Positions 45,679-57,253 of a DNA stretch of 64,000 bases are shown in pieces (the stretch's first letter is position 1; every line of letters starts with the position of its first letter). The notes under the pieces were generated by a model. The model was not told where the DNA came from and did not search any database. It worked only from the letters and a program-made list of their open reading frames with translations. Position numbers and translations under genes: made by a program. This DNA comes from Companilactobacillus kimchiensis (GTDB lineage Bacteria; Bacillota; Bacilli; Lactobacillales; Lactobacillaceae): contig NZ_JQCF01000008.1 of the NCBI RefSeq assembly GCF_001438805.1, forward strand, positions 15,425-79,424, written 5' to 3'.

Positions 45679-46923
45679 ATGGGATTTAATAAAAAACAGT
45701 GGAGTTGGATTTTTTACGATTGGGCTAATTCAGGTTACGGAATTATTGTTACTACAGCTGTTTTACCGGTTTATTTTAAGTCAGTAGCACAGAATTCGGG
45801 AGTATCTCAAGCTAATGCCACTGCTTTCTGGGGTTATGCCAACAGTTTTGGAACCCTAATAGTTTCGATCTTGGCACCAGTTTTAGGGGCTCTGGCAGAT
45901 TATCCACACCATAAAAAGAAATTATTAAGTTATTTTTCTTTTTTGAGTATTTTTATGACGGTGGGCTTGGCATTAGTACCGCCAAATCAATGGCAAATAT
46001 TACTGGGAGTGTATATCCTGTCGATAATCGGTTATTCGGCTGGTAACCTATTCTATGATAGTTTTTTGACTGACGTAGCTGATAATTCACAAATGGATTC
46101 ACTCTCGTCTAATGGTTATGCTTATGGCTACTTAGGTGGAGTAATGTCGTTTATTCTTTTCCTAGTCTTACAATTGACCAGTGGTTTTGGAATGTTATCA
46201 GGTTATGGTGTCGCTCGGGTTAGTTTTCTCATAGCAGCAATTTGGTGGATTATCTTTTTTGTTCCTTTATTAAAAAATGTTCAGCAAGTCTACTCATTAC
46301 CTGAAAATAACCATCCCATTATTTCCAGCTTTAAACGTGTTGGAATCACGATAACTCACTTACGAAAATATAAAGCAGCAGTTTGGTTTTTAGTAGCGTA
46401 TTTTTTCTACATTGATGGAGTTGATACTATTTTTACTATGGCCACGTCCATTGGAATGGATATGGGCATTACCACAACTACCCTAATGGTTGTTTTGTTA
46501 GTTGTACAATTAGTAGCTTTTCCTTTTTCCATTTTGTATGGTTGGATTGCTAATAAATTTTCGACGCGTAAAGGGATATTGCTGGCAATTATTTTGTACT
46601 TTGGCATTTGTCTATATGCGCTGAAACTCAAATCGACCACTGATTTCTGGATTTTAGCTGTTCTAGTCGGGACCAGCCAAGGCGGGATTCAGGCCTTGAG
46701 TCGTTCTTATTTTGGGAAATTGATTCCTAAAGAATCTGGCAGCGAGTTCTTTGGCTTTTATAATATTCTGGGTAAATTTTCAGCGGTAATGGGTCCTATT
46801 TTAGTTGGAGTCGTGACACAATTGACCGGAAAATCAACAATTGGGGCCGCATCATTAAGTATTTTATTCTTGATTGGTTTGGGGATTTTCTTAGTCCTAC
46901 CAAGGTTAACAACCGATAAGTAA
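45679..46923 (+). CDS. UMF1-type major facilitator superfamily transporter
   Basis: The 414-residue protein has twelve predicted helices and the N-terminal YDWANSGYGIIVTTAVLPVYF typical (first 20 shown in part) of the UMF1/Atg22-like MFS family. GGIQALSRSYFGKLIPKES is the conserved C-terminal motif. AGGGG precedes the ATG. It is co-transcribed with the phosphatase-like gene. Substrates of bacterial UMF1 proteins are not established. Confidence 0.85.
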   Translation: MGFNKKQWSWIFYDWANSGYGIIVTTAVLPVYFKSVAQNSGVSQANATAFWGYANSFGTLIVSILAPVLGALADYPHHKKKLLSYFSFLSIFMTVGLALVPPNQWQILLGVYILSIIGYSAGNLFYDSFLTDVADNSQMDSLSSNGYAYGYLGGVMSFILFLVLQLTSGFGMLSGYGVARVSFLIAAIWWIIFFVPLLKNVQQVYSLPENNHPIISSFKRVGITITHLRKYKAAVWFLVAYFFYIDGVDTIFTMATSIGMDMGITTTTLMVVLLVVQLVAFPFSILYGWIANKFSTRKGILLAIILYFGICLYALKLKSTTDFWILAVLVGTSQGGIQALSRSYFGKLIPKESGSEFFGFYNILGKFSAVMGPILVGVVTQLTGKSTIGAASLSILFLIGLGIFLVLPRLTTDK

Positions 46924-46931
46924 ATAAATGG

Positions 46932-46945
46932 CGAAAATATGTTCG
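46932..46945. promoter_or_regulatory. LexA (DinR) box at uvrB
   Basis: CGAAAATATGTTCG matches 13 of 14 positions of the Gram-positive SOS consensus. It is just upstream of an extended -10 promoter (TGTTAATAT, -10 at 46952-46957), so LexA would block initiation. Confidence 0.85.
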
Positions 46946-46987
46946 CTATGTTAATATAGAAACAGCGAAATAAGCCTAACAAAGATT

Positions 46988-47022
46988 ACATCTAATTCAT
47001 GCGCGAGTTAGGTGTATTTTTT
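46988..47022 (+). terminator. Terminator between the SOS promoter and uvrB
   Basis: ACATCTAATTC pairs with GAGTTAGGTGT (two G-U) across ATGCGC and is followed by ATTTTTT. It lies after the SOS promoter and only 27 bases before the uvrB start. Confidence 0.7.
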
Positions 47023-47048
47023 AGCTTAAAGAGGGGGTAAGTAGGTCC

Positions 47049-49055
47049 GTGATAGATAGAATTGATGATAATAAATTTGATCTAGTTTCAAAATATTCTC
47101 CGGCTGGAGATCAAGCTAAAGCCATTGATACAATCACTAAAGATTTTCAATCTGGCGAAAAGGAAGTTGTTTTAGAAGGTGCTACTGGTACTGGTAAAAC
47201 CTTTACAATGGCGAATGTTATTAAGAATTTAAACAAACCAACTTTAATTATTTCTCATAATAAAACATTAGCTGGTCAACTATATGGTGAGTTTAAGGAA
47301 TTTTTCCCAAACAATGCCGTTGAATATTTTGTTAGTTATTATGATTACTATCAACCAGAAGCGTATGTGCCTTCTAGTGATACGTATATCGAAAAAGATT
47401 CTAGCATCAATGATGAAATTGATAAATTACGTCATTCGGCTACTAGCTCACTATTGGAAAGAAACGATGTGATCGTGGTTGCTTCTGTTTCTTGTATCTT
47501 TGGTTTAGGTGACCCTAGGGAATATGCTGACAGTATTATTTCCTTACATGTTGGTCAACAAATACCTCGGGATACCTTATTAGAAGAATTGGTTGATAAT
47601 CAATTTGAAAGAAATGATATTGATTTCCAACGTGGTAGATTCCGTGTTCGTGGTGATGTTATTGATATTTTTCCAGCTTCACGAGATGATAACGCTATTC
47701 GTGTAGAGTTTTTTGGTGACGAAATTGATCGAATTATCGAAATGGATGCTTTGACAGGAGAGGTTAAAGGTTCAATGGATCATATTGGTATTTTCCCAGC
47801 CACTCACTTTATGATCAGTGATTCTAAGATGGAAGATGCGTTAACTAGAATCAAGGATGAAATGGATGTTCAAGTAGCCCAATTTACTAAAGAAGGTAAA
47901 TTATTAGAGGCTCAACGAATTCAACAACGAACAGAATATGATATCGAAATGATGCGTGAAATGGGTTATACTTCCGGAATTGAAAACTACTCACGTCATA
48001 TGGAAGGACGTGCTGAAGGGGAACCACCATTTACCCTTTTAGATTTCTTCCCGAAAGATTTTAATATTATGATTGATGAATCCCATGTTACGATGCCCCA
48101 AATTCGAGGAATGTATAATGGTGATCGTGCCAGAAAGCAACAGTTGGTTGATTATGGGTTCCGTTTGCCTAGTGCTTTGGATAATCGTCCATTAAAGCTA
48201 GATGAATTTGAACAACATGTTAACCGAATTTTGTATGTTTCTGCAACACCAGGTCCTTACGAAATGGAACGAACAGACAATCGTGCTGAACAAATTATTC
48301 GTCCAACTGGTTTATTGGACCCGAAAATCGAAGTTCGACCAATTATGGGTCAAATTGATGATTTAGTAGGTGAAATTAATGATCGAGTTGAAAAACATGA
48401 GCGTGTCTTTGTAACAACTTTGACTAAGAAAATGGCCGAAGATTTAACAGATTATTTCAAGGACTTAGGAATCAAGGTTCGTTATCTTCACAGTGATATC
48501 AAGACTTTGGAACGGACTAAGATTATCCGGGACCTTCGTTTAGGTAAATTTGATGTTCTGATCGGTATCAATTTACTTCGTGAAGGAATCGATGTACCTG
48601 AGGTTTCCTTGATTGCTATTTTGGATGCTGATAAAGAAGGTTTCTTGAGATCAGAGCGTTCTTTAGTCCAGATTATTGGTCGGGCATCACGTAATGAACA
48701 TGGTAAAGTTATTATGTATGCTGATTCGGTTACTGATTCGATGAAGGGAGCAATTGATGCAACTGCTCGCCGTCGTCAGTTACAGGAGAAATTCAACGAA
48801 GAACACGGCGTAACACCAACTACGATCGTGAAACCAATTCGAGATGCTATTTCTATGTTCCAGAAGGTTGATAATGCTTCATCCGAAACTGAAAAAATCA
48901 ATGATGATATTGATTTCAAAGATATGACTAAAAAAGAACAAAAAGAATTGCTTGCTAATTTAAATGAGCAAATGGAAAGTGCCGCTAAGAAGTTAGACTT
49001 TGAGGCTGCAGCTCATTTACGTGATACGATTTTGGAATTAAAGGCGGAAATGTAA
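47049..49055 (+). CDS. uvrB: Excinuclease ABC subunit B
   Basis: UvrB verifies damage and recruits UvrC in nucleotide excision repair. The 668-residue helicase-like protein has Walker A GATGTGKT, the beta-hairpin segment [21 protein letters not shown], the helicase motifs [11 protein letters not shown] and [14 protein letters not shown], and the C-terminal UVR domain ([20 protein letters not shown], 20 shown). It starts at GTG with a G-rich Shine-Dalgarno 11 bases upstream. A LexA box controls it, and uvrA follows 4 bases later. Confidence 0.97.
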   Translation: MIDRIDDNKFDLVSKYSPAGDQAKAIDTITKDFQSGEKEVVLEGATGTGKTFTMANVIKNLNKPTLIISHNKTLAGQLYGEFKEFFPNNAVEYFVSYYDYYQPEAYVPSSDTYIEKDSSINDEIDKLRHSATSSLLERNDVIVVASVSCIFGLGDPREYADSIISLHVGQQIPRDTLLEELVDNQFERNDIDFQRGRFRVRGDVIDIFPASRDDNAIRVEFFGDEIDRIIEMDALTGEVKGSMDHIGIFPATHFMISDSKMEDALTRIKDEMDVQVAQFTKEGKLLEAQRIQQRTEYDIEMMREMGYTSGIENYSRHMEGRAEGEPPFTLLDFFPKDFNIMIDESHVTMPQIRGMYNGDRARKQQLVDYGFRLPSALDNRPLKLDEFEQHVNRILYVSATPGPYEMERTDNRAEQIIRPTGLLDPKIEVRPIMGQIDDLVGEINDRVEKHERVFVTTLTKKMAEDLTDYFKDLGIKVRYLHSDIKTLERTKIIRDLRLGKFDVLIGINLLREGIDVPEVSLIAILDADKEGFLRSERSLVQIIGRASRNEHGKVIMYADSVTDSMKGAIDATARRRQLQEKFNEEHGVTPTTIVKPIRDAISMFQKVDNASSETEKINDDIDFKDMTKKEQKELLANLNEQMESAAKKLDFEAAAHLRDTILELKAEM

Positions 49056-49059
49056 TTAT

Positions 49060-51912
49060 ATGTTAAATGATAAAATTGTTATTCATGGTGCACGTGCACA
49101 TAATTTGAAGAATATTGATGTTACCATTCCTCGTGATAAATTGGTTGTTGTGACTGGTTTGTCAGGATCAGGTAAGAGTTCTTTAGCCTTCGATACTCTT
49201 TATGCCGAGGGTCAAAGACGTTATGTCGAAAGTTTATCTTCATATGCACGTCAATTTTTAGGTCAAATGGACAAACCAGATGTCGACTCGATCGATGGTC
49301 TGAGTCCAGCAATTTCAATTGATCAAAAAACAACTTCCAAGAATCCTCGCTCAACGGTTGGAACAGTAACCGAAATCAACGACTATCTTCGTTTGTTGTG
49401 GGCTCGTGTCGGGACACCTATCTGTCCAAATGATGGAACCAAGATTACTAGTCAATCAGCTCAACAAATGGTTGATGCAGTTCTAAAATTGGCAGATGGA
49501 ACTAAACTTCAAATACTCTCACCGGTCATTAGATCAAAACGTGGTCAACACAAAAAGGCTTTGGAGCAAATTAAGAAACAAGGTTATGTCAGAATTCGTG
49601 TTGACGGTGAAGTCCGTGATATCGGTGAGGATATTGAATTGGATAAGAACAAAAAACATGACATTGATGTAGTGGTCGATCGAATCGTGATCAATGACCA
49701 TATCAAGTCACGTTTATTTGATTCTGTTGAAGCAGCCTTACGCTTATCCGATGGTTACATGAACGTGGATGTTATTGGACAAGAGCCTATGGTTTTCTCT
49801 GAGAAGAATGCTTGTCCTATTTGTGGTTTTACGGTAGGTGAGCTTGAACCACGTCTATTCTCCTTTAATGCACCTTTCGGAGCCTGTGAGAATTGTGATG
49901 GTTTAGGTGTCAAACTAGAAGTTGATTTGGATCTTGTAGTTCCTGATCAAGGTAAAACTTTAGCCGAGGGTGCGATCGAACCTTGGAATCCAATTAGCTC
50001 ACAATATTACCCTGAGATGTTGGCACAAGCCTGTAAAGAATTCGATATTGATATGAATGTCCCATTTGAAAAATTACCTCAAAAGGATCAGGATATTGTT
50101 TTGAATGGTTCTGATGGTAAGAACTTCCACTTCCATTATGAGAATGATTTTGGAAATGTTCGTGATGTCGATGTGCCTTTTGAAGGTGTCATTCCTAATA
50201 TCAATCGTCGTTATAATGAAACAAACAGTGATTTCACTCGTGAGGTTATGCGTAAATATATGACTGAATTAACTTGTCCAGTTTGTCATGGTAAACGATT
50301 GAACAAGAAAGCTTTGGCTGTCAAAGTGGACGGTCAAGATATTGCTGAAGTATCGAATATGTCAATCAAAGATGAACTCCCATTCTTTAAGGGAGTAAAT
50401 TTTGGTGAACAGGATACTGTTATTGCCCAACCAATTTTGAAAGAAGTTAGGGATCGATTGAGCTTTCTGATTAATGTTGGTTTGGAGTATTTGACACTTT
50501 CTAGATCAGCAGGAACATTATCTGGTGGTGAGGCTCAACGAATTCGTTTGGCCACACAGATTGGTTCTAACCTATCTGGTGTTATGTATATTTTGGATGA
50601 ACCATCAATTGGTTTGCATCAACGTGATAATGATCGTTTGATCAGTTCATTAAAAAAAATGCGTGATCTTGGCAATACTTTAATTGTCGTTGAGCATGAT
50701 GAAGATACGATGCGAGCAGCTGATTATCTAATCGATGTTGGTCCTGGTGCCGGGGAAGCTGGTGGTAAAATTGTTGCTGCTGGAACACCTGAAGAAGTTG
50801 AAAAAAATCCTAAATCCTTGACTGGTCAATATTTAGTTGGTAAAAAGTTTGTACCGGTTCCCTTAGAACGTCGTAAAGGTAATGGGGATTTTGTCGAGGT
50901 TTATGGTGCTGCCGAGAATAATTTAAAGAAGCTAAATGTAAAATTCCCATTAGGTAAATTTACCGTTGTAACAGGAGTATCTGGTTCTGGTAAATCAACT
51001 TTAGTTAATATGATTTTAAAACGTGCCTTGGCACAAAAGATGAATCATAACTCAGAAAAGCCTGGTGCTTATAAAAAGATAACTGGATATGAAAAACTTG
51101 AAAAAGTGATTGCTATCGATCAGAGTCCTATTGGTAGAACTCCGAGAAGTAATCCAGCTACTTATACAGGTGTCTTTGATGATGTTCGAGATCTCTTTGC
51201 CCAAACTAATGAGGCTAAGCTTCGTGGTTATAAGAAAGGCCGTTTCTCGTTCAACGTTAAAGGTGGCCGTTGTGAAAACTGTCATGGTGACGGAATTATC
51301 AAAATTGAAATGAATTTCTTACCTGATGTTTATGTACCATGTGAAGTTTGTCATGGAACACGTTATAATTCAGAAACCCTAGAAGTAACCTACAAGGGCA
51401 AAAACATTGCCCAGGTACTTGATATGAAAGTTAAAGAAGCACTTGAATTCTTTAGCAATATCCCTAAGATCAAACGGAAGTTACAAACTATCGTTGATGT
51501 TGGTTTAGGTTATGTTTCAATGGGACAATCTGCTACACAATTATCTGGTGGTGAAGCTCAACGTATGAAATTGGCTTCAGAGCTTTATAAGAAATCTAGT
51601 GGTAAGAACTTCTATATTTTGGATGAACCAACAACTGGTTTACATACCGACGATATCAAGCGTTTGTTAGAAGTTCTACAGCGCTTGGTTGACGAGGGTA
51701 ATACTGTCTTAGTTATTGAACATAATTTGGATGTCGTGAAGTCAGCTGATTGGTTGATTGATCTTGGTCCAGAAGGTGGCGAAGGCGGTGGGAACATTGT
51801 TGGAACGGGAACACCTGAACAACTTGCTGAAGTTAAGGGAAGCTATACGGGTCAATATTTAAAACCAGTTTTGATTCGTGATACGAAACGAACTAAGGAT
51901 GCTGAAAAATAA
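49060..51912 (+). CDS. uvrA: Excinuclease ABC subunit A
   Basis: UvrA finds bulky lesions and loads UvrB. The 950-residue protein has two ABC ATPase halves, with Walker [10 protein letters not shown] and GVSGSGKST and signatures [12 protein letters not shown] and [12 protein letters not shown]. Zinc-binding cysteine sets are CPICGF...CENCDG and CENCHGDG...CEVCHG. It is in one operon with uvrB and therefore under the same LexA control. A large bidirectional hairpin follows. Confidence 0.98.
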   Translation: MLNDKIVIHGARAHNLKNIDVTIPRDKLVVVTGLSGSGKSSLAFDTLYAEGQRRYVESLSSYARQFLGQMDKPDVDSIDGLSPAISIDQKTTSKNPRSTVGTVTEINDYLRLLWARVGTPICPNDGTKITSQSAQQMVDAVLKLADGTKLQILSPVIRSKRGQHKKALEQIKKQGYVRIRVDGEVRDIGEDIELDKNKKHDIDVVVDRIVINDHIKSRLFDSVEAALRLSDGYMNVDVIGQEPMVFSEKNACPICGFTVGELEPRLFSFNAPFGACENCDGLGVKLEVDLDLVVPDQGKTLAEGAIEPWNPISSQYYPEMLAQACKEFDIDMNVPFEKLPQKDQDIVLNGSDGKNFHFHYENDFGNVRDVDVPFEGVIPNINRRYNETNSDFTREVMRKYMTELTCPVCHGKRLNKKALAVKVDGQDIAEVSNMSIKDELPFFKGVNFGEQDTVIAQPILKEVRDRLSFLINVGLEYLTLSRSAGTLSGGEAQRIRLATQIGSNLSGVMYILDEPSIGLHQRDNDRLISSLKKMRDLGNTLIVVEHDEDTMRAADYLIDVGPGAGEAGGKIVAAGTPEEVEKNPKSLTGQYLVGKKFVPVPLERRKGNGDFVEVYGAAENNLKKLNVKFPLGKFTVVTGVSGSGKSTLVNMILKRALAQKMNHNSEKPGAYKKITGYEKLEKVIAIDQSPIGRTPRSNPATYTGVFDDVRDLFAQTNEAKLRGYKKGRFSFNVKGGRCENCHGDGIIKIEMNFLPDVYVPCEVCHGTRYNSETLEVTYKGKNIAQVLDMKVKEALEFFSNIPKIKRKLQTIVDVGLGYVSMGQSATQLSGGEAQRMKLASELYKKSSGKNFYILDEPTTGLHTDDIKRLLEVLQRLVDEGNTVLVIEHNLDVVKSADWLIDLGPEGGEGGGNIVGTGTPEQLAEVKGSYTGQYLKPVLIRDTKRTKDAEK

Positions 51913-51945
51913 AAAGAATTGATGAAGATTGATTATTTCTTCAAA

Positions 51946-52022
51946 AAAAAGAAATCACACTAAATTATTGTTTATGAATCCCTCAATGTAAGGGATTCGC
52001 AATAATATAGTGTGATTTTTTT
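51946..52022. terminator. Long bidirectional hairpin between uvrA and the antiporter gene
   Basis: AAATCACACTA...TAGTGTGATTT, with inner TATTG/CAATA and GAATCCCT/AGGGATTC blocks, forms a stem of about 28 base pairs with few gaps around loop CAATGTA. A-runs and T-runs flank it, so it can end both convergent transcripts. The next 120 bases to the antiporter stop show nothing clear. Confidence 0.82.
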
Positions 52023-52146
52023 AGAATTAATAACAATTAAAGAGTTCTCTAGCCAAATCGGCTTTGTTATGGAAGACGGAAAGTGAAGTACACTTCCACC
52101 TTAACCAATCATCAGTAAAAGCCCTAATTTCTTCATAGACTTCTTT

Positions 52147-54171
52147 TTATTCTTCATTAAGGGATTGTAGATAAACTAATTGATCAGTGGAGATCTGTTC
52201 ATATAAGGCACCACCCAAATCAGTACTGAATTCCTTGGAAGTGATTTTTGATTGAATATAAGTATTTTCCTGTTGGAATGCTTCGATCAATAATTCATTT
52301 TGATTATTTTCAAATTCCTCATGACTATTGAAATCATTCGTTAGACGACGATGCCTTTCATCATATGCTCGGCGAACAATAGTAATTTCTCGGTTATTAT
52401 CACTATCGTTGATTAAACTTTGGTTGAGATAACTAATGATTTTATCATAAGGCTGTTTTTCTACTTTGGTCATACTTTGCCACATTTGACGGTTGCGTTT
52501 AATTAATTCAGCCTTAGTTGCATGGCTGTGATTTGCCATTTGTCGGAAGACTTTTCGACGTTTTCGAGCTTTTTTAGAAAAAGAAGCTCTTTCAACAATA
52601 TTAAATCTAAAGAAAAGCGAAATTCTCTGCCAATTGCTTTGTTGATATTGCATGATGGTTCGACGGGCAACTCGCATATAAAGATCGGCATTTAATTCAG
52701 AAATATCACCACTTTGAAGCATACTTTCAATTGTTTGTTTTTCCAATTCAAAACAATTATCGAAGATGATATCTAGTTTAGCTTTATCAGCACGACCTTC
52801 AATGTTTCTTTGACCATCAAGAATAGTGACAACTTGGCTAGTATTGATTGAACCTCCATGACGACTTTGAAGAGATAAAATGGCATCGTCAACCATTTGA
52901 CCCTTAGCTTTAGCTAGTTCAGCATCAGTATATTTAGTTTCTTGATGAGGTAACAAGAGCGGTAAAACTAATGTTGGGACTAAAAGACTTGTCAAGATAA
53001 CGACAGCGGCTACGAAGATGATATCGTTACGGAATGGGAATGGTTGACCATTTAAAGTTAAGGAGAGTGAAAAAGCCATAGCCAAAGTGATAGTTCCATG
53101 AACACCACTGTATGCCATAACAATACTATTAGCATGCTTTTCCTTTTTATCCCAAGCTCTGATACGGGCGAAATCCCAATTAGTCCAGAGATAACGCATA
53201 ATGGTCATGATTGCATACAGTAGAATTCCAATTCCGAAAAGAATGGTGACAGAACCTGAATCGTGTTTATGCAAGTTGATGATGACGGATGGTAATGAGA
53301 GACCTAATAGTACAAAAACAATTCCGTTTAGAATACTAGAAACGATTTGCCAGGTACTAGTCATAACAATCTGCAGTCGAGAACTGGTCAAACGTAAACG
53401 GTTCTGTTGAATACCATGCATCAAGCCGGTCATAACAACTGCCAAGATGCCGGAAACGCCGATTGCTTCAGCAATTAAATAAACTACAAAAGGTGTTAAT
53501 AAAGTGAAGGGTACCATAACTGATGGTGTATCAACGTGCATGTTGATCAACTTCAGTCGAATCGTTACAATTAATGCCCCAAGAATAGCACCAACAATAA
53601 TACCTCCGAAGAAAACATACATAAAATTACCGATACCATTCCATAGGGAGAACTTACCAGTTACTGCTGCTGCTATGGCAAGATTCAAAGCTACGATACC
53701 GGAAGCATCATTGAATAGTGATTCATTTTCCAAGGTGCCCATGACATTAGTTGGAACTAACATGTTACTAGTGATGGAACTGACTGCTACGGCATCAGTT
53801 GGTGTGATAATAGCTCCTAAAGCAAATGCCAGTGCTAGTGGCATACTAGGAATTATTAAATGTGTTACAAAACCGACAACTAAAATAGAAATAATGGCTA
53901 GTTCGACCGATAATGAAAAAGTCGTGCCAAATTGATGTGTTAGACGACCAAGACTAGTGTGTTGGCCGTCGTTGAACATTAAAACTGAAATAATAACTAA
54001 CAAGAAAATTTCTGGTTCAAGTTCAAAGTGTTTATAAATGGGAAAAAGAGATAATACCAAACCAGCTGCAATTTGAATAAAGGCAATTGGAATTTTATTA
54101 AATTTCCAATAAACGATGTTAGCGACAACTACGGCCGCAATTAATAAAAGTACTAAGAATACTGTATCCAT
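52147..54171 (-). CDS. CPA1-family Na+(K+)/H+ antiporter, NhaK-like
   Basis: The 674-residue protein has a membrane domain of about twelve helices (1-405) with the ion-site motifs ITPTDAVAV and LFNDASGIVALN. A long charged, helical cytoplasmic tail of about 260 residues follows (about 410-674). This length and layout resemble NhaK of Bacillus and similar lactobacillus proteins. GGGAGG precedes the ATG. It stands as a single minus-strand gene. The transported cation cannot be fixed from sequence; the tail may be regulatory. Confidence 0.88.
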   Translation of the reverse strand: MDTVFLVLLLIAAVVVANIVYWKFNKIPIAFIQIAAGLVLSLFPIYKHFELEPEIFLLVIISVLMFNDGQHTSLGRLTHQFGTTFSLSVELAIISILVVGFVTHLIIPSMPLALAFALGAIITPTDAVAVSSITSNMLVPTNVMGTLENESLFNDASGIVALNLAIAAAVTGKFSLWNGIGNFMYVFFGGIIVGAILGALIVTIRLKLINMHVDTPSVMVPFTLLTPFVVYLIAEAIGVSGILAVVMTGLMHGIQQNRLRLTSSRLQIVMTSTWQIVSSILNGIVFVLLGLSLPSVIINLHKHDSGSVTILFGIGILLYAIMTIMRYLWTNWDFARIRAWDKKEKHANSIVMAYSGVHGTITLAMAFSLSLTLNGQPFPFRNDIIFVAAVVILTSLLVPTLVLPLLLPHQETKYTDAELAKAKGQMVDDAILSLQSRHGGSINTSQVVTILDGQRNIEGRADKAKLDIIFDNCFELEKQTIESMLQSGDISELNADLYMRVARRTIMQYQQSNWQRISLFFRFNIVERASFSKKARKRRKVFRQMANHSHATKAELIKRNRQMWQSMTKVEKQPYDKIISYLNQSLINDSDNNREITIVRRAYDERHRRLTNDFNSHEEFENNQNELLIEAFQQENTYIQSKITSKEFSTDLGGALYEQISTDQLVYLQSLNEE

Positions 54172-54247
54172 AATAGGTCCTCCCTAAGCAGTTTAATTTT
54201 ATCGCAATTTAACAATAAAAAATATTGTTATCTTTTATCCTTCAAAA

Positions 54248-54276
54248 CTGACACGCCCGGACTGTTGTGTTATGCT
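54248..54276 (+). promoter_or_regulatory. rapZ-yvcK-whiA promoter
   Basis: CTGACA at 54248-54253 and TATGCT at 54271-54276 have a 17-base gap, 24 bases before the rapZ start. Confidence 0.6.
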
Positions 54277-54299
54277 TATATCCGAATGTGAGGTGCAAT

Positions 54300-55214
54300 A
54301 TGGCAGAAGATATGCTTAGTTTGGTTATCGTCACTGGAATGAGTGGTGCTGGTAAGACCGTTGCAATGCAATCCTTTGAAGATTTAGGATATTTTTGTAT
54401 TGATAATATGCCACCCAATTTACTTCCTAAGTTTTGGGAGTTAGTGCATGAATCCGGTAAAATCAAAAAAGTAGCTTTAGTTGTAGATATTAGATCACGT
54501 GCGTTTTATGATGAAATCTTTTCAATGCTTTCAAAAATGGACGAAGATGAACAAGAAAAACATCAAAAAGTTGATATGAAGATTCTTTTCTTAAATGCTT
54601 CTGATGAAGAACTAGTTTCACGGTACAAAGAAACCCGCCGCAGTCATCCTTTAGCTATGGAGGGTCGACTTTTAGATGGTATTGAAAAAGAACGAGAATT
54701 GTTGGCTGAAATTAAAGGACGGGCTTCAGTTGAAATTGATACGACTGATTTAACTCCACGTCAACTTCGTGAAGAGATTTTTGATAACTTCCAAAAGAGT
54801 TCTGAAGTTCCGACTTTCCATATTGAAGTGATGTCGTTTGGTTTTAAATATGGTTTACCAATTGATGCCGATATTGTGATGGATGTAAGATTCCTACGTA
54901 ATCCTTTTTATATTAAGGAGTTAAAAGCCAAGACAGGAATGGATAAACCAGTTTATGACTATGTCATGGATGATGAGGAAACTAAGAATTTTTATAACAA
55001 ATTATATGATTTATTAAAAGATATTATTCCAGGATATGAAAAAGAAGGTAAAACCAGTTTAACGATTGCGATTGGTTGTACTGGCGGTCAACACCGTTCA
55101 GTTGCAATTGCTCAGCGTTTAGGTACCGACTTAAAGAAAAAGTACTATGTTGATATTACTCATCGCGATATGGAAAAATCTCAAAAGAAGGTAATCGAAC
55201 ATGGCAACAAATAG
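54300..55214 (+). CDS. rapZ: RNase adaptor/nucleotide-binding protein RapZ (YvcJ)
   Basis: The 304-residue P-loop protein has Walker A GMSGAGKT at about residue 12, [12 protein letters not shown] and the C-terminal domain with [13 protein letters not shown]. In Escherichia RapZ controls glmS sRNA decay; in Bacillus YvcJ affects competence and has nucleotide-hydrolysing activity. The frame extends upstream, but GAGGTGC lies before ATG 54300, giving [13 protein letters not shown]. It overlaps yvcK by 14 bases. The rapZ-yvcK-whiA cluster is standard in Firmicutes. Confidence 0.94.
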   Translation: MAEDMLSLVIVTGMSGAGKTVAMQSFEDLGYFCIDNMPPNLLPKFWELVHESGKIKKVALVVDIRSRAFYDEIFSMLSKMDEDEQEKHQKVDMKILFLNASDEELVSRYKETRRSHPLAMEGRLLDGIEKERELLAEIKGRASVEIDTTDLTPRQLREEIFDNFQKSSEVPTFHIEVMSFGFKYGLPIDADIVMDVRFLRNPFYIKELKAKTGMDKPVYDYVMDDEETKNFYNKLYDLLKDIIPGYEKEGKTSLTIAIGCTGGQHRSVAIAQRLGTDLKKKYYVDITHRDMEKSQKKVIEHGNK

Positions 55215-56235
55215 GATAGTTCGAGTTGTTAAAGGCCGCCGCCCCAGAGTCGTAGTTATCGGTGGAGGGACTGGTTTACCAGTTGTCTTGAACAGTTTAA
55301 GAAATATGGATGCCAATATTACAGCAATTGTTACAGTTGCTGATGATGGTGGTTCGTCCGGTATTATTCGTGATTACATTAACGTGGTTCCACCTGGGGA
55401 TATTAGAAATGTGCTAGCGTCCTTATCTGATTTACCAGATGTTGATTTGGATGTCTTTCAATATCGTTTCAAAACTAATGATGATTTCTTCTCAGGACAT
55501 GCGATTGGGAATTTAATTATTGCAGCTTTAACTGAAATGTCACCTAATATTTATGATGCTGTCCAAGAGTTATCAAAAATGATGAAGGTCGATGGTCACG
55601 TTTATCCAGCCAGCAATACCAAATTGACTTTACATGCTGAATTTACCGATGGTACTAAATTAGCTGGAGAGCATGAAATCACTCACTCTGGCAAGCATGT
55701 TAAACGAGTTTGGGTCACTAATTCGGATGATCCAACGACGGAGCCTAAGTCAGTTATTTCAGTTATTGCTTCAATTATGCAAGCTGATGTAGTTGTTTTA
55801 GGCCCTGGTAGTTTGTTTACTAGTATTTTGCCTAATTTGATGATTAGCGATATCGGTGAAGCACTTAGACAGACTTCAGCTGAAGTAGTTTATATTTGTA
55901 ATATCATGACGCAAATTGGTGAAACTGAGGGTTTTACTGATGCTGATCACGTACGAGTATTGAACCGCCATTTAGGTGGTAATTATATTGATACAGTTTT
56001 GGTCAATACTCGGAAAATTCCTGATGGCTATGTTGATAAGAAAAAGTATGATGAATATGTCAATCAGGTTAAAACAGACTTTAAGGGTTTAAGAGAAATG
56101 GGTTGTAAGGTAGTTCAAGATGACTTCTTATCGTTACATGACAATGGAGCTTATCACGATGGCAAAAAAGTTGCTGATGAAATTTTGAATCTATCGCTAC
56201 AATCAGGAAATAGAAAAAATGAGGTGAGACGTTAG
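55201..56235 (+). CDS. yvcK: YvcK/GlmR, gluconeogenic growth and cell-wall factor
   Basis: The 344-residue protein belongs to the YvcK/GlmR family (CofD-like fold), which binds UDP-GlcNAc and steers carbon into peptidoglycan precursors. It shows [46 protein letters not shown] and [16 protein letters not shown]. It begins inside rapZ and ends in a TAGTG overlap with whiA, so the three are translated together. Confidence 0.94.
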   Translation: MATNRIVRVVKGRRPRVVVIGGGTGLPVVLNSLRNMDANITAIVTVADDGGSSGIIRDYINVVPPGDIRNVLASLSDLPDVDLDVFQYRFKTNDDFFSGHAIGNLIIAALTEMSPNIYDAVQELSKMMKVDGHVYPASNTKLTLHAEFTDGTKLAGEHEITHSGKHVKRVWVTNSDDPTTEPKSVISVIASIMQADVVVLGPGSLFTSILPNLMISDIGEALRQTSAEVVYICNIMTQIGETEGFTDADHVRVLNRHLGGNYIDTVLVNTRKIPDGYVDKKKYDEYVNQVKTDFKGLREMGCKVVQDDFLSLHDNGAYHDGKKVADEILNLSLQSGNRKNEVRR

Positions 56236-57170
56236 TGGCTTCTTATGCAAGTGAGGTTAAACAGGAACTCACAAAATTAGTGGTCCATCCAGAGCATGCT
56301 CGAGTTGAATTATCAGCTTTAATGCGAATGAATGGCTCATTAAGCTTACAAAATCATCATTTTGTCTTAACCGCACAGACTGAGAATGCTGCAATTGCCA
56401 GAAGAATTTTTTCTTTAGTTAAGCAAAAGTATGGTATGGAATCAGAGTTACTTGTGCGTAAAAAGATGAAACTGAAAAAGAATAATCAGTATTTGGTGCG
56501 TTTAAAGCGTGATACTAATAAGGTTTTAACTGATTTAGATATTTTGGATCAGTCTGGTTTGTCGATCAATACGGATGTGCCAGAAGAGGTACTCAACGAA
56601 GACCAAAGAATGCGCTCTTATCTTCGAGGGGCTTTTCTAGCAACTGGTAGTGTTAACAATCCAGAAACTTCCAGATATCATTTGGAGATCTATTCATTGT
56701 ATGAAACTCATAATGAGGGGATTGCTCAAATGATGAATTACTTCCATTTGAATGCTCGGACAACTAAACGTCGTAATGGTTATATCGTTTATTTGAAAGA
56801 AGCTGAAAAAATTGCTGACTTTTTACAATTGATCGGTGCTACTAATTCGATGCTCAAGTTTGAGGATATTCGAATTGTTCGTGATATGAGAAATTCCGTG
56901 AACCGTTTAGTTAACTGCGAGAATGCTAATATTAATAAAACTGTGGCTGCGGCTGAACGTCAAATCGATAATATCAAGCACTTGCAAGCAACCGTTGGTT
57001 TGGACTCCTTACCGGAAAAATTACGAGAAATTGCTGTTTTAAGGTTGGAAAATCCTGAGGTTTCATTAAAGGAACTTGGCGATATGGTGCCGAGTGGTGC
57101 TATTTCTAAATCGGGAATCAATCATCGTTTAAGAAAATTAAATCAATTAGCCGAAACAGCTAGAGTATAG
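56235..57170 (+). CDS. whiA: WhiA, DNA-binding cell-division regulator
   Basis: The 311-residue protein has the WhiA layout: an N-terminal homing-endonuclease-like region (about 1-220, with [18 protein letters not shown] in place of an active LAGLIDADG) and a C-terminal helix-turn-helix ([30 protein letters not shown]). In Bacillus it influences division and chromosome segregation. It starts with GTG, sharing a base with the yvcK stop. A perfect terminator follows. Confidence 0.95.
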   Translation: MASYASEVKQELTKLVVHPEHARVELSALMRMNGSLSLQNHHFVLTAQTENAAIARRIFSLVKQKYGMESELLVRKKMKLKKNNQYLVRLKRDTNKVLTDLDILDQSGLSINTDVPEEVLNEDQRMRSYLRGAFLATGSVNNPETSRYHLEIYSLYETHNEGIAQMMNYFHLNARTTKRRNGYIVYLKEAEKIADFLQLIGATNSMLKFEDIRIVRDMRNSVNRLVNCENANINKTVAAAERQIDNIKHLQATVGLDSLPEKLREIAVLRLENPEVSLKELGDMVPSGAISKSGINHRLRKLNQLAETARV

Positions 57171-57203
57171 AAAAAGACCCTGAAGAAATTCAGGGTCTTT
57201 TTT
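57171..57203 (+). terminator. Terminator of whiA
   Basis: AAAAGACCCTGAA and TTCAGGGTCTTTT are perfect complements across GAAA and end in a T-run. Confidence 0.93.
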
Positions 57204-57211
57204 GGTGTGAC

Positions 57212-57245
57212 AAAAAATAGCCTATGATTTGATAATCACAGACTA
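57212..57245 (-). terminator. Terminator of the MFS exporter gene
   Basis: ATAGTCTGTGATT and its partner pair with two G-U positions across ATCA and are followed by T residues on the minus strand. Confidence 0.82.
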
Positions 57246-57253
57246 TAAATATC

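Noticed and set aside
52147-54171. Antiporter with a long C-terminal tail as a fusion protein
   Set aside because: The length agrees with NhaK-like CPA1 proteins, so no unusual fusion is needed.
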